From Citrus sinensis (Eukaryota > Streptophyta > Magnoliopsida > Sapindales > Rutaceae): a stretch of 64,000 bases of DNA. The position numbers and the translations under genes were made by a program. Below are positions 36,856 through 48,132 of the stretch, piece after piece. The notes under the pieces were generated by a model. The model saw nothing but the letters and a program-made list of their open reading frames with translations. It made no database searches and was not told the origin of the DNA. The DNA lies in NCBI RefSeq assembly GCF_022201045.2, contig NC_068562.1:2170001-2234000 (forward strand), read 5' to 3'. Position 1 is the stretch's first letter, and each line of letters starts with the position of its first letter.

Positions 36856-37371
36856 TTAGCCTTAAAACCCTAACTATCCTCTAACAAAACTAATAATGCT
36901 TTAAACGAAAATAAGTGTGGATTATATAATTTATTTAATTTTCTCGTGTGTTTAATCAGCACTAAATTCCAATAAATGAAGAAAATTTTTGAATATTTTT
37001 CTAATTTAATTTTGAAAATTAAATAATTAATAGTAGTATTCCAAATAAAATATTTATTCTTCGTCAATATTCATCAATTTTTCCTTATAAAAGTATGTTT
37101 TACATAATTAATAATTATTTATTTATTTTCATCTGGATAAGAATGGAAAAAATCTACTATTAAATGATTTATTTCATTTTTCAAATTTTCTAAATTAATC
37201 AAGGGTAAAAATGACTATTTGTGTTAAAAATGGAGAAACAATGGTTTGTTGGGATATTTTACAAATTGTAGGATGTGATGAGATAAGCCAAAGTATAAGA
37301 TGTAAGAAGCATTTTACCCGAAATTTGAATGATTTTAGTGCGAGATATCAAATCTATTGAGGACCCATTTG
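36856..37371. other. Intergenic, no gene seen
   Basis: AT-rich spacer between two miniature elements. Nothing recognised. Confidence 0.4.
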
Positions 37372-37745
37372 GAATTGAGCTTCAAATGTTGTAAGCGACT
37401 TCTTTCATCAGTTTTTGTAAAAATATAATATCTGGTAAATTTTTAAAAGTTTGCTTATTTCATAAACAATTGCTTCTAAAAACGGATATGAGTTGTTTTT
37501 AATGAGCAGTCACTACACTTTTTTAAAATTGATGTTATAACCTTAATATTTTTTAATAAAAAGATAATAATGTCTTATTTTCTTCATAAACCCCAATACT
37601 TAGATAAAATAATTTAAACTTGTGATTATTATCAAACTCTATACTCAACTTTTCAAATTCATAGCTACCACGATAATATAGTTTACCAAATACGAATCTA
37701 CTTTTTAATGTATTATTATCCATGACAATCTCAAACTTGCATTTA
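37372..37745. mobile_element. Miniature element, family A-related copy 6 (diverged)
   Basis: Starts GGACCCATTTGGAATTGAGC and ends near ACAATCTCAAACTTGC. The ends are compatible with the family A termini but the interior is only weakly similar. The boundaries are approximate. Confidence 0.4.
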
Positions 37746-37897
37746 TACCAGATTTATTGTTATGTGGCTTATATATATGTTCAGTTGTTTTTCTAATTAT
37801 TTGAAACTTGGGAGACTTTTAATTATATTCAAGAAAGTGTTTGAATAAATTGCATATACTTTTTTTTTCCATTTAAGAGTTTAAAAATTGATTTTAG

Positions 37898-38493
37898 AGT
37901 AAACATTGTTTAGTCCGTATATTTTAGTTTAAATGTCAGTTTAATGCTTATATTTTAGAAAAGACCTCAACACACCCCTGTTCTTAAATACGTTACATTC
38001 TTGCTCTTTTTTTTTTTTTTGCTTTTGCAGTAATACCTTTATTACAATATTCTTGACATTAACTAATTTACCTATTGAAAAACTTAATAATTTGTTAACA
38101 AATTAACTAATAAAAATCAATCTTAAAGAACTAGTGTTTTTAGTGCCCTTACAACAATCTTGCTAATTATTTATAAATAAATTAATACCAGTCAACTTTA
38201 AGTAATGTTTGACACCCTTACAACAATCTTACTAATGAATTATTTATATAAAAAATAATAATTTACAAAATTAATCCAAACAAACTAATAACAAAAAAAA
38301 AACACTAATTTTTATTTTACTTTTAAAGCGATTTGTTACAATTCCCCAGAATATTATTGTAAAAACAATAAAAGAGTAAGGGTAAGAGTATAACATATTT
38401 AATAGCAATGGTGTCTTGAGACTTTTTTTTTTAAGAGATAAGCACTAAACTGCCACTTAACTGAAAATATAAGGTTTAAACGAGTATTTACCC
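37898..38493. mobile_element. Miniature inverted-repeat element, family B copy 2
   Basis: Terminal inverted repeats of about 38 bp: left GTAAACATTGTTTAGTCCGT followed by a TATATTTTAG core (37899-37935), and right end, reverse complemented, GGTAAATACTCGTTTAAACC followed by TTATATTTTCAG (38455-38493). The interior contains a partial internal duplication (CTTACAACAATCTTGCTAAT at about 38151 and CTTACAACAATCTTACTAAT at about 38217). It shares its body with 775-1130. Superfamily probably Mutator-like; non-coding. Confidence 0.7.
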
Positions 38494-40545
38494 TTTATTT
38501 CATAAAAAAATTTTGATTTATGGGAAATAATTTGAATTAGTTTTAGATTAGCGAAAGAATATTTCATAACTTTATTTCTTTTAAAAGCGTAGTAAATTAA
38601 TTTGGAACAAAATTTGATTCCCTATGAAGAGTTCGAATTAATTTTAGGGTTTAGGAATTGTAATAGGGTTAATTTATTATTATCGATCTTTTTTAATCAA
38701 TAAAAATGTATTTCAAAAACTGTTTTTTTTTTTTTTTTTTTTTCTAACTCTTCTTAACGTCAGAGAAACGATAATGTTGTTTCCGAATAGAAACCCCACG
38801 CGAACCCCGACAATGCGAAAAATCATTTTTTTATTTTAATTTTTTGGCTTGTCCCAAGTTCAAGTGGGGAACCGGTCCCTGTTCTTAACATTAACGTTTC
38901 ATTATATGGAGTCTAAATTTAAGTATGAAGAGAACTGCGGATCTTAGTCGTCAATTTGATCAAAATTGTAAGAATGCACATATAAGATAATTAATATTCT
39001 TGTAACATGAACACATCAATTCATTTGTCTATAATGCCGAAAACTTTCCTCCATTTACTCAAAACCAGCTTTACCAACTCCCCCACGTGTTAAGAAAGAA
39101 AAGAGACGACCAGGGCCCATGGGCCAGGCCAGTCAACGCAGTACTAAATAGACTCCCGAGTGCTGCCATCTAATTTAGCTAATTGTACGAGGCTTTAAAA
39201 ATCGCACTAGAGAGGGCAGGGTGGCCCATTTTCTTCTTTTCTTTTCTTTTCAGATTTCATTCAAAAAAACTTTTTTCATTTGATCGTTACTTTTTGACTT
39301 GGGGCGGTGAATTTGTTCTATATTTATCGACTCCTTGATGTCGTGTGTGTGTCCAATATTGTTAATATTTTCTTTCAAGAAATTACCGGAACATGGCACC
39401 CCCCGTCCCCCCCCTATGAACATTTAAAACATTGGGTCCTCCAGTGACGTTATATTATGTATCTCGAATTAAAGACGAGCGATGGAAAAGATGAGAGAAT
39501 AAGCGCAACGCATGCGCCAACCCACATCTTATCGCCTGGTTAATTGGTTTGTCCTTTTGCTTACAAATTGGTTGTGAATATTGCACGCCGTTGTTATCTT
39601 TTTGAAAAAAAAAAAAAAATTTAAAAAGATAGTTGATTTTATCCTTTCACGAATCTGAAATTATAGCTTTATATCAATATCTGTCTGCGAGTCCAGATGG
39701 TTGGATATCGAGCACCCGATCGTAAATTGGAAATTCCTTCTTCTTTTAAATTCCCTCATTTTCGGCCCTCTTGGAATACAAGCTAAAGCCAAAAGCATTA
39801 CATGGACAGTCTGTTAAACTGCTTGGGATGGTCCTCCAATTGGGAATTGGTAATGAGTAGAGAATACAATCGTTGGAAAACGACACCAACGATGTTCATT
39901 GACAACATTTTTATGTCAAATCAGTCGCAAAGTGATCAACTATAAGGGTTAAGGACAAATTCCAAAATTCAAGGTAAGTAATAAGTTGAGAGAGAGAGAG
40001 AGGATTGATAATATCATTTCTCATTAAACCAAAAAAAAAAAAAATTATTACCATGGTGTTGCTCATGAACCAATTTTTTGGCTCCGCACTTGTCAATGGA
40101 GGCATCTTTAATTTACAAGGACATGTAGTACAATTTCGCAAGTTGGTCTCTCTGGGCTTTTTGGTATTTTGTCCCAAAAAAAAAGAAAAAGATAAAAAGG
40201 CCGTTGCACTTTTCTCTGTGCACCAAGTGGTAAGTGACTCGGTTACTCGCAATGGTCTCTTGTACTGACCTTATCAGTGTCTTTTCACCTGGGCACAAAT
40301 CACTCATACCCTACAAGACTTGGTGGGCTCTAAACCATGTTTCCTACGCTCCGATCCATCATTCCTGGAACATAATAATAATTACTTAATCTCTTGCCCC
40401 TCGTCCCCCACGCCTGAACTCAAGACCTACAGGTGTTGTCGTGTTGAAGTTGCAAGGTGGAAATAATATTAGAATCTATGGTCTTATTCTTTCGTGAAAA
40501 TAGTGTTGTCGAGGATTGGAACACTAGGAGTGCATAATGTGGCTT

Positions 40546-40581
<36 letters not shown>

Positions 40582-40740
40582 GGTGGTAATCAACTAAACA
40601 AGAACCAAATAAAAATTAAATAATCAATGGTAATAGATTGCAGGCCCACTCAGCTTAAACACATCTCACGATTCCACGTGCCTAGGCAGCCTACCAAAAC
40701 TGTTAAGGCATGTTTGTTGGTGTACTTTTAGACAAGGCTA
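38494..40740. other. Intergenic, no gene seen
   Basis: Contains a poly-T run (38725-38743), a poly-A run near 39605, and a (GT)n microsatellite (40551-40576). Overlapping frames on both strands at 39911-40307 look like chance frames over A/T-runs. No gene supported. Confidence 0.4.
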
Positions 40741-41102
40741 CACTGCCTTGGGCTTCCCTCTGTGTTAAGGGCTTTGAGACAGTGGTCCATGTTCCGATGG
40801 GTGTCTTCGACTAGTTCGTACCATTGGGCTGTGACAAGTTGGATGTCCAAGTGAGCCCAAACACACGTCAATACAGCACGCCAACTGATGCCTTGTGGAT
40901 TACACTCACTACTGAGTTGATACTCGAGGCCGAATTACGTATTGGTCGGTTAAAGGGGATCATAGAAATGGCTCTGGGCCTCTTGCCTTGCCTTGCGGCT
41001 TATGCGATCAAACTTTATCAGAAAACGAAACAAGAAACAGCAACCAAGATCACTTCTGCGACCGCTACTTGTGTCTCAAATGTCCGTGGTACTATGAGAT
41101 AA
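40741..41102 (+). other. Unassigned GC-richer island with an open frame
   Basis: Base composition here is close to even, unlike the flanks. It contains a 92-codon frame at 40824-41102 starting MGCDKLDVQVSPNTRQYSTP. I do not recognise the protein; no domain or membrane pattern is clear and the minus strand is interrupted by stops. It could be a captured gene fragment, a degenerate transposon exon or a chance frame. The upstream GGCATGTTTGTTGGTGTAC resembles a miniature-transposon end but no partner end was found. Confidence 0.25.
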
Positions 41103-41438
41103 CAAGACTTTGTACGAAGTGATGCCCATTTCATTTGACATGATCATCATTGACAATTTTTTTCTTTTAATAATTACAACTAATAATATCCTTGTATTTT
41201 CAAAAGGGGGGAAAAATTGTTGTTCGAATTTGGATTAAATCAGTTGCCAGGAGTAGTGCAATAATTCAATCTGCGATAGCTAACCGAACCACTTGCAACA
41301 ACAACACACCAACAATCTCATGAGCAAAATGACAAAAACCAGTTGAAAAGACGAAGAAAAAATAAACACTGAGAATCTTTGACAGTTTGCATACACCCGA
41401 TGACCCGAAGCTAAGTTTGGTGCAGGAACAGAAACAAA

Positions 41439-42293
41439 TTACGCAGCTTCAACGCTCGTGACGGCTGCTTTTGCGACATTTGGCAGAACTCCTTTGGCTT
41501 CCATTAACCGCCACATATACCAAGACCCAACAGACCGGTAAGGCTTCCACTTCTCACAGACCTCCTCCATTTTCAATGCCCCCGGCAACTCTTTCAACCC
41601 ATACAAAACCTGCAGGCCTTTCCTCACTCCTAAATCGCCCACCGGCAACACATCCGGTTTGTGCAGTGAAAATATCATAAACATGTGCACAGACCACGCT
41701 CCAATACCCTTCACACTCGTCAACATTTTGAACATCGTCACATCGTCCATTTCTACAATTGACTCATCAGATAAAATCCCATCTGTATATTTCTCGGCCA
41801 GGTCACGAAGGTAGCTCGCTTTTCGATACGAGACTCCGATTTCCCGAAGCTGTTGAGGGGATACTGCCAAAACGGCATCGGGGAGGATGTTGTCCTCGCC
41901 GTTGAAAAGAGCGACGAACCGAGTGTAGATTGATTTCGCGGCTTTGTAAGCGAGTTGCTGATAAAGGATGCTTTTTGCGAGAGAGAGAAACGGCGATCGG
42001 GATGATTCGAACGTCGGTGGCCGGTGAGCGTCAATCAGTGTTGCCAAAAGAGGATCTTTGTCCCGTAAATGTCGTAAAGCGATATCGACTTCGCCTTTGA
42101 ATGTTAGCGGTTTGAAAATTTTGGGTGAATTGTCGGAGTTTGTGCTGATGGCGGTGGCGACGGGAATTTCGGCGATCTTGGTGATGGGCGTGATGGTAGT
42201 GAGTTTTCGGATTTTTCGGGGTGGGAATGTGATTTTGGACGAGGCTGAGGGGTTTTGTGAAATATTGTCACTGGTGTGATTTGGTTTCTTCAT
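41439..42293 (-). CDS. HhH-GPD family DNA-3-methyladenine (alkylbase) glycosylase
   Basis: A single-exon frame of 284 residues from the ATG at 42291-42293. The frame stays open further upstream but has no earlier ATG. The N-terminal 60 residues are Ser/Thr/Lys-rich and carry a basic stretch (PPRKIRK), a plausible nuclear signal. From about residue 70 the all-helical HhH-GPD fold follows. Landmarks are ILYQQLAYKAA (helix pair of AlkA/Mag1 type), the helix-hairpin-helix LTSVKGIGAWSVHMFMIFSL (about 191-210) and the catalytic Asp220 in LPVGDLGVRKG, with the C-terminal WKPYRSVGSWYMWR conserved. It excises alkylated bases to start base excision repair. It is divergent from the sugar-transporter gene, with 1.15 kb between start codons. 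No symbol assigned. Confidence 0.93.
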   Translation of the reverse strand: MKKPNHTSDNISQNPSASSKITFPPRKIRKLTTITPITKIAEIPVATAISTNSDNSPKIFKPLTFKGEVDIALRHLRDKDPLLATLIDAHRPPTFESSRSPFLSLAKSILYQQLAYKAAKSIYTRFVALFNGEDNILPDAVLAVSPQQLREIGVSYRKASYLRDLAEKYTDGILSDESIVEMDDVTMFKMLTSVKGIGAWSVHMFMIFSLHKPDVLPVGDLGVRKGLQVLYGLKELPGALKMEEVCEKWKPYRSVGSWYMWRLMEAKGVLPNVAKAAVTSVEAA

Positions 42294-43441
42294 TTGTGAG
42301 AGGGGGATGGACGGAGGGTGGGTGTCGTTCGTTTTGGTTGTTGGGCTGTGCAGGAAAATAGCCGCCACCGCGCGCTGCCAGGGTTAGGAAAGGGTAATCC
42401 TTCGTCATATGAAGAAGGGCAGTGGCCCACCATTTCGTAAACAATCCAAACGATCTCTCAGTTTGACCTAGAAACGCTGCCGTGTCATGCATATCTAGTC
42501 TTTCAATTTGAATTTGCTGTTGTCCGCTAGATCTAAATCAACGATTCTCACTCAATTGAAGATAGTTCTTCGTTTGACCAAGAAACGATGTCGTAGCATA
42601 TACATCTAAATTCTATGTTTCAGCTTCACCTATTATTAGATTCTATATCGACGGCGGACTCTTAATTAATGAACATGCAACGATGTCACGGTAATTGAAT
42701 TGAATTAAACAGCTAAATGATAAGTAAGGCACTAATCAGTCGTCAGCAAAATACAGTAAGCGATGAGAAGAAGCTAAACAATAGAAAGATAAGATATTGT
42801 CATAAACGATATGATGTCTAATAAAAAACAATATCGGATTTTTCAACAACTTTAATCTTTGTTTAATTAAAGATGGAACAATTATTCAAAATGAATGTCT
42901 TCTAAATATCGTCCCGGAGAATGATGCGTTAATTAATTAAATTAAAAAGAGAGAGAGAGAGAGAGAGAGAAAAAAAAAAGCGAGAGACCAACTCAAACAC
43001 GAGAAAATATGAACGATGGATGTCTTGCTGAATAAGTTTCTAAAATTTGATGGTAAAAACAACTTCGAAACAAAAATACGACATTGTAGGATCGCTGTAA
43101 GATGACGTTGTTGTACTAAATCTGTAAAATGTCGTTAAAGTTGAACAACGCGACCATCTAGCCACTCTGTTTAAAGAAGAGTAAGACTCTGACATCTCCA
43201 ACCTTGCTGGCTTGCTGCTTATCCAAATAGAATAACACACCCGCCACGTCTTCGCACGTGTCACTCCAGCCAGCTAAACTGATTAATCCAATTTCAGAGC
43301 TACGGCCTAGAATAACGTCTTGTAATCCCATTCCCACCGACCACTCCAATCAATCGATCAATCTCTTTGAAGCATTCCATCAAATCAATAATCATCCAAA
43401 CACCAACACCGTCTCCGTCGATCGCAAAGTAACGAGAGGCA
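42294..43441. promoter_or_regulatory. Shared divergent promoter region, with G-box pair on the transporter side
   Basis: The 1.15-kb gap between two divergent genes. CACGTG at 43256-43261 and GCCACGTC at 43244-43251 are G-box-type cores, about 180-200 bp before the transporter ATG; such sites bind bZIP/bHLH factors. A (GA)n microsatellite is at about 42950-42970. On the glycosylase side, GTGGCCCACC near 42423-42432 contains a GGCCCA core. No TATA box was fixed for either gene. Confidence 0.45.
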
Positions 43442-46400
43442 ATGAGTTTTAGAGACGATAATGAAGAAGCGGCTAATCTCCGTAAGCCGTTTCTCCACAC
43501 GGGGAGTTGGTACAAAATGGGCTCCAGACAGTCGAGTATCATGTCGTCATCGGCTCAGATGCTTCGTGACGGCTCCGTCTCCGTTGTCTTTTGCGTCCTC
43601 GTCGTCGCCCTCGGCCCCATCCAATTCGGTTTCACTGTATTTAATTCACCCTACCACTGTTGACAAATTGAAGCACATATAGCATCTGTTTATTCAATTT
43701 TTTGTTCTGATTTTTTTTTTCTTTTTGTTGCAGTGTGGCTACTCTTCACCTACGCAAGCCGAAATCATCAGCGATCTTAAACTTACAATTTCGGAGGTGT
43801 GACGATCATGTATTTCATTTTTTTTTTATAAAAAAAAATAAATTGTGTTATTAATTTCATTTTATTGCATACAGTTCTCTATATTTGGCTCTTTAGCCAA
43901 TGTGGGTGCTATGGTTGGTGCAATAGCTAGCGGTCAGATAGCAGAGTACATTGGCCGAAAAGGGGTATCTAATCAAGTCATTCAATTTAATGTAACTGAA
44001 AAGTTGTTTCAAATACTTCCTACTGATTGCTGTAGCTTTATTTTGAACCGCAGTCCCTAATGATTGCTGCTGTTCCTAATATTATAGGATGGCTCATCAT
44101 ATCTTTCTCCAAAGTGAGTGATCATTGATAATCTGGCACTTGCTGATTATATATGCTATGCGAGTCTCTTTCCTTTTTTAACTTTTGTTCTGGGTTGTAG
44201 GATTCCTCGTTTTTATTTATGGGAAGGTTGTTGGAAGGATTTGGTGTTGGTGTAATCTCTTACACGGTAACTTTTTCTAGCTCTTTTGTAGTCTCTGTTT
44301 CCTTTAGAATATGTATTGCAAACAAGTTATGGTTTTGTCTTTGACATTGTCTAGGTGCCCGTGTACATAGCTGAGATAGCACCTCAAAATATGAGAGGAA
44401 GTCTTGGATCTGTCAATCAGGTTCATTCAATCTGTCTGATTCTTGTTTTGCTTCTTCTGTTAACAACAACGACTAGTTAGTTCAACAAATTCCTTTTATT
44501 TTTCTAGCTCTCAGTTACGATTGGAATTATGCTGGCGTATCTATTGGGGCTTTTTGTCAATTGGAGAGTGCTTGCGGTTTTAGGTAAGGCGATAGAAGTT
44601 ACTTTAGGTCTTCCATACAGCAGAAAGACAGTTGTTGAGTGGTAGCAGTTAAATAGACTGTATATGCTTTCTCAGGACTTGAACAACATGGAAACCAAAA
44701 ATGTTTGGAACTTCATGTGTGGGGTTTGCATAAACATCTTAGTTTACAAATTCCTTTCACCTCACTTTAAGTGCTGCCCATTTTCCAATGAATATTTCAA
44801 ACATCTTAGTTTCTCTTAACTCTTCATAGCTTAAGTTCAACTGGACATTATTTGCATGCAAATAAGTTGATTAATTCGTAGTTTTTAATCAATGAATCAT
44901 CTGCACTTCATGCAGGAGTTCTGCCATGTACATTGTTGATACCTGGATTGTTTTTCATACCAGAATCTCCTCGATGGCTGGTAGTAGAACTCTTTAAGAT
45001 TAATTTTTCGTTTAAGAATTTTGTTGCCATTGTATCTTGGCTGATTTGTCTTGTTGGCATACAGGCTAAAATGGGGATGACCGAAGATTTTGAATCCTCT
45101 TTGCAAGTTTTACGAGGTTTTGATACAGACATTTCCATTGAAGTTAATGAAATCAAGGTGCTGAACTAGACTGACACCAATTTATTCCCGACACCTGAAT
45201 GATATTTATGCCATATGGATTTAACGTGACAAACTGTGCATGAAAGTTTCAGATTATACTCTTAAGGCTGCAATCCTTGTGCAATTTTCATAAACTTACT
45301 ATGTCTAAGCATGTACTATATGCAGAGGTCTGTAGCATCATCAAGCAGAAGAACCGCAATACGATTTGCCGAGCTTAAGCGAAAAAGATATTGGTTTCCT
45401 TTGATGGTAAACTGCTTCATCCTGGATTTTTTTGATGTGGTTTTCTTTGTGTTAGAAGTTTTAGAACTTCTAGTTTTAATGACGGTTCGTATGGTGCAGA
45501 TAGGAATAGGATTACTGGTTCTTCAGCAACTCAGTGGCATCAATGGTGTTTTATTCTATTCCAGTAACATTTTTGCTAATGCTGGTAAGATCAATATTTC
45601 TTTGGATGTTATTTTACCAATCGTTGAGGCTTTAAACAGTACATATATTGAATAATTTTTAACATGAAGACTCCAAAATGTAGAAAACACACATTTGACA
45701 GTATACAATATGGGTTTGGCCATGAGATGTCACCCAGTCTCTTTGTCTGACATATACTCTGTATTATGACATGGAAAGAAGGAATCTTTTTTTTTTTTTA
45801 ATTATTCCGTATGCTAGAGTTTGTATTATTGCAAGTTCCTGTCATCCTGTGTGACACTGGTACTCATACCCACTGAGCTCTACATATTAACTTCATTGTT
45901 TATGCAACATAAAAGAATTCTCCTTACCTCACTTTCCAACATCCTCATCCCAAGTAAATGGCATCACTGTTGGAATTTGAGTTGAGTTTGTTTGTTATGC
46001 ATGCTAGAGTGGCACTGCTATTCTAAGTAATTGTTACAATGCCTGCATTAATAGCTTACAAAGCTGTATAAATTTGAACAGGGATTTCATCAAGTAACGT
46101 TGCTACATTTGGACTTGGGGTTGTTCAGGTAAAACGCGGTGTGCATGCAAAGTTATATTCCACTTACAGTATCAAACACAGCAAATGAAATTTGATCAGA
46201 ATAATCTAATAAGATCCTGACAATGTTTGGAGGTTGTTGCCACTGGGGTCAATACATGGTTGATGGACAAAGCTGGCCGCAGGCTTCTTCTTTTAGTACG
46301 TTTGAACAAATTCTTCATTTGTTTTTATTTTTCAATTTTGAATCTGTAATCCTGTAAGAGAACGGATAAAATGAAAATAATTTTGAATCTGAAATATATT

Positions 46401-47716
46401 TTTGCAGATATCATCATCTGGAATGGCTGCTAGTTTTTTCCTTGTTTCAGTTGCATTCTTTTTGGAGGTCGGTCATGCAAATAGGTTCCATTTGTTCTTA
46501 ATTAGCTTGAATGTGCGAAATATGTTAATCATCAGTTTTTAGATCTTACATGTCCTACTTGATACATTTTCCCAGTTTTCCTCTATTAATTGAGGATTGG
46601 CTTTTTCATACTCTGTTCTTCCTATTGTTTTTCTTCACCACTACCAGGGTTTTGTGTCAGAAGATTCTCGCTTTTATAGCATATTGGGGATATTGTCGCT
46701 TGTCGGTCTTGTGGTATGATATCTTCTGTATGCAGATTATAACTATATTTTTTGGGAATAATGCTTGTTTATTAAGGATTTATTAGTCATTGAACAAACG
46801 TTTTTTTCCCTTTTAATGCTTCCAGACTGTAGTGATTTCATTCTCTTTGGGAGTTGGAGCTATTCCTTGGGTTATAATGTCCGAGGTATGAAAAAAAATT
46901 GAATATCAAAATTTTTTTCACGTTTTTGTTCTTGAGATTTATTATGTATATTTCTGGGGCACGAGATTTATTGCACTGAGCCATTGATGGGGGTGATGAG
47001 TTGTGGCTGGTGGTTTTCATAGGCCTCTGAACTTGGAAAACCGAATCAGTGATAGCTGTTAGCATTTGAAATCATATACACACTTTTGGTAACTCTCTGC
47101 CACCCTATATCATTCAGCACATAGATCTGCTTAGTGCAGGGCTGGAATGATTGCTTTTGGTGAACCTATTCCTTTCTTGACGGGTAGAGGGAACAAAAAA
47201 TTGAAATGGAATAACTGAAGTCTCGTGCTGCCGCTCGAACATGGGTTTACCTTTAACAAAGACTAAGATTTAGCTGACCTAAATATTTGTTAATATTTTA
47301 TTTTCTTAAGGCTACTAAATTGGGGCTGCTTTACAATATTCTATACTCGTTTCAAATTTCAGATACTTCCAGTGAATATCAAGAGCCTTGCTGGCAGTGT
47401 TGCAACGTTGGCAAACTGGCTGGTATCGTGGATTGTCACAATGACTGCAAATTTTCTGTTAGATTGGAGCAATGGAGGTAGCTCTCACTTTCTCTCTCTC
47501 TCTCTCTCTATTTATGTCTGTTCTGTGGGTTTTATATTTGTTAAGTGTGGTGGATGGGACAATCTTTAATTTTTGATGAGTGCGGTGTCTTCATTGTCAA
47601 CAGGCACCTTCTTGATTTACGGGATAGTGTGTGCTTTCACTGTTGCTTTTGTGTCTCTCTGGGTTCCTGAAACCAAAGGAAGAAGTCTGGAAGAAATTCA
47701 GTTTTCCTTCAGATAA
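43442..47716 (+). CDS. ERD6-like sugar transporter, ERDL6 type (major facilitator superfamily)
   Basis: Eighteen exons join in frame to 487 residues: 43442-43636, 43734-43796, 43875-43964, 44054-44113, 44201-44266, 44355-44420, 44508-44583, 44916-44980, 45065-45157, 45326-45406, 45500-45584, 46082-46128, 46233-46295, 46408-46467, 46648-46713, 46826-46885, 47363-47477 and 47604-47716. This fits the family's 12-helix monosaccharide transporters. Visible signatures are GRKG after helix 2, [17 protein letters not shown] before the central loop, [12 protein letters not shown] in helix 7, DKAGRR, and [12 protein letters not shown] at the C-terminus. The cytosolic N-terminus (about 45 residues, with LRKPFL) has the dileucine-like motif associated with tonoplast sorting. 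ERDL6 exports glucose from the vacuole by proton coupling. All introns are GT-AG. Confidence 0.95.
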
Positions 47717-48132
47717 AATTGTTGGCTTGCACTTGTAATAAAGAGCTTCTGCACTCATGGTCCTAATCCTTCCCAAATATATGTCAATGCGCTTTTATTT
47801 GTGCGAATTGCTTCCATCATTGCACCATAGTTCATTGTATCATCTGTAGGGGCGGTCTACGACAGTTGCTTTGTGGTGTTGTTGAAGGGGAAAAGGAAAG
47901 AACAATGGATAAATTACTCTTTTTCACTGGAACATTATGTAATAGTAAATAATTATCTCCAGTTTTGTGGATAAAAAGAGTTATTCATATAAATTCAAAA
48001 AAGGGGGAAAAAAAAGAAAAAGCAAAAGGAGTTATTTATTTCACTTGACAACTTAAAGCAGTGGTACATAATACAGATAATGTGATAATAAATGTTGATA
48101 AGGAAAGCGGGGGAGGATTTTCTGTTTTCTTT
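47717..48132. other. Convergent 3' flanks of the transporter and hydrolase genes
   Basis: The two genes converge with about 416 bp between stop codons, so their 3' UTRs may lie close together or overlap. AATAAAG at 47738-47744 is a candidate polyadenylation signal for the transporter. Confidence 0.5.

Noticed and set aside
39911..40307. Overlapping open frames of about 90-110 codons on both strands
   Set aside because: They overlap antisense to each other and run through A/T homopolymers, with no domain in either.
41471..42279. Plus-strand frames opposite the DNA glycosylase
   Set aside because: Shadows of the GC-richer minus-strand coding sequence, which has the full catalytic motif set.
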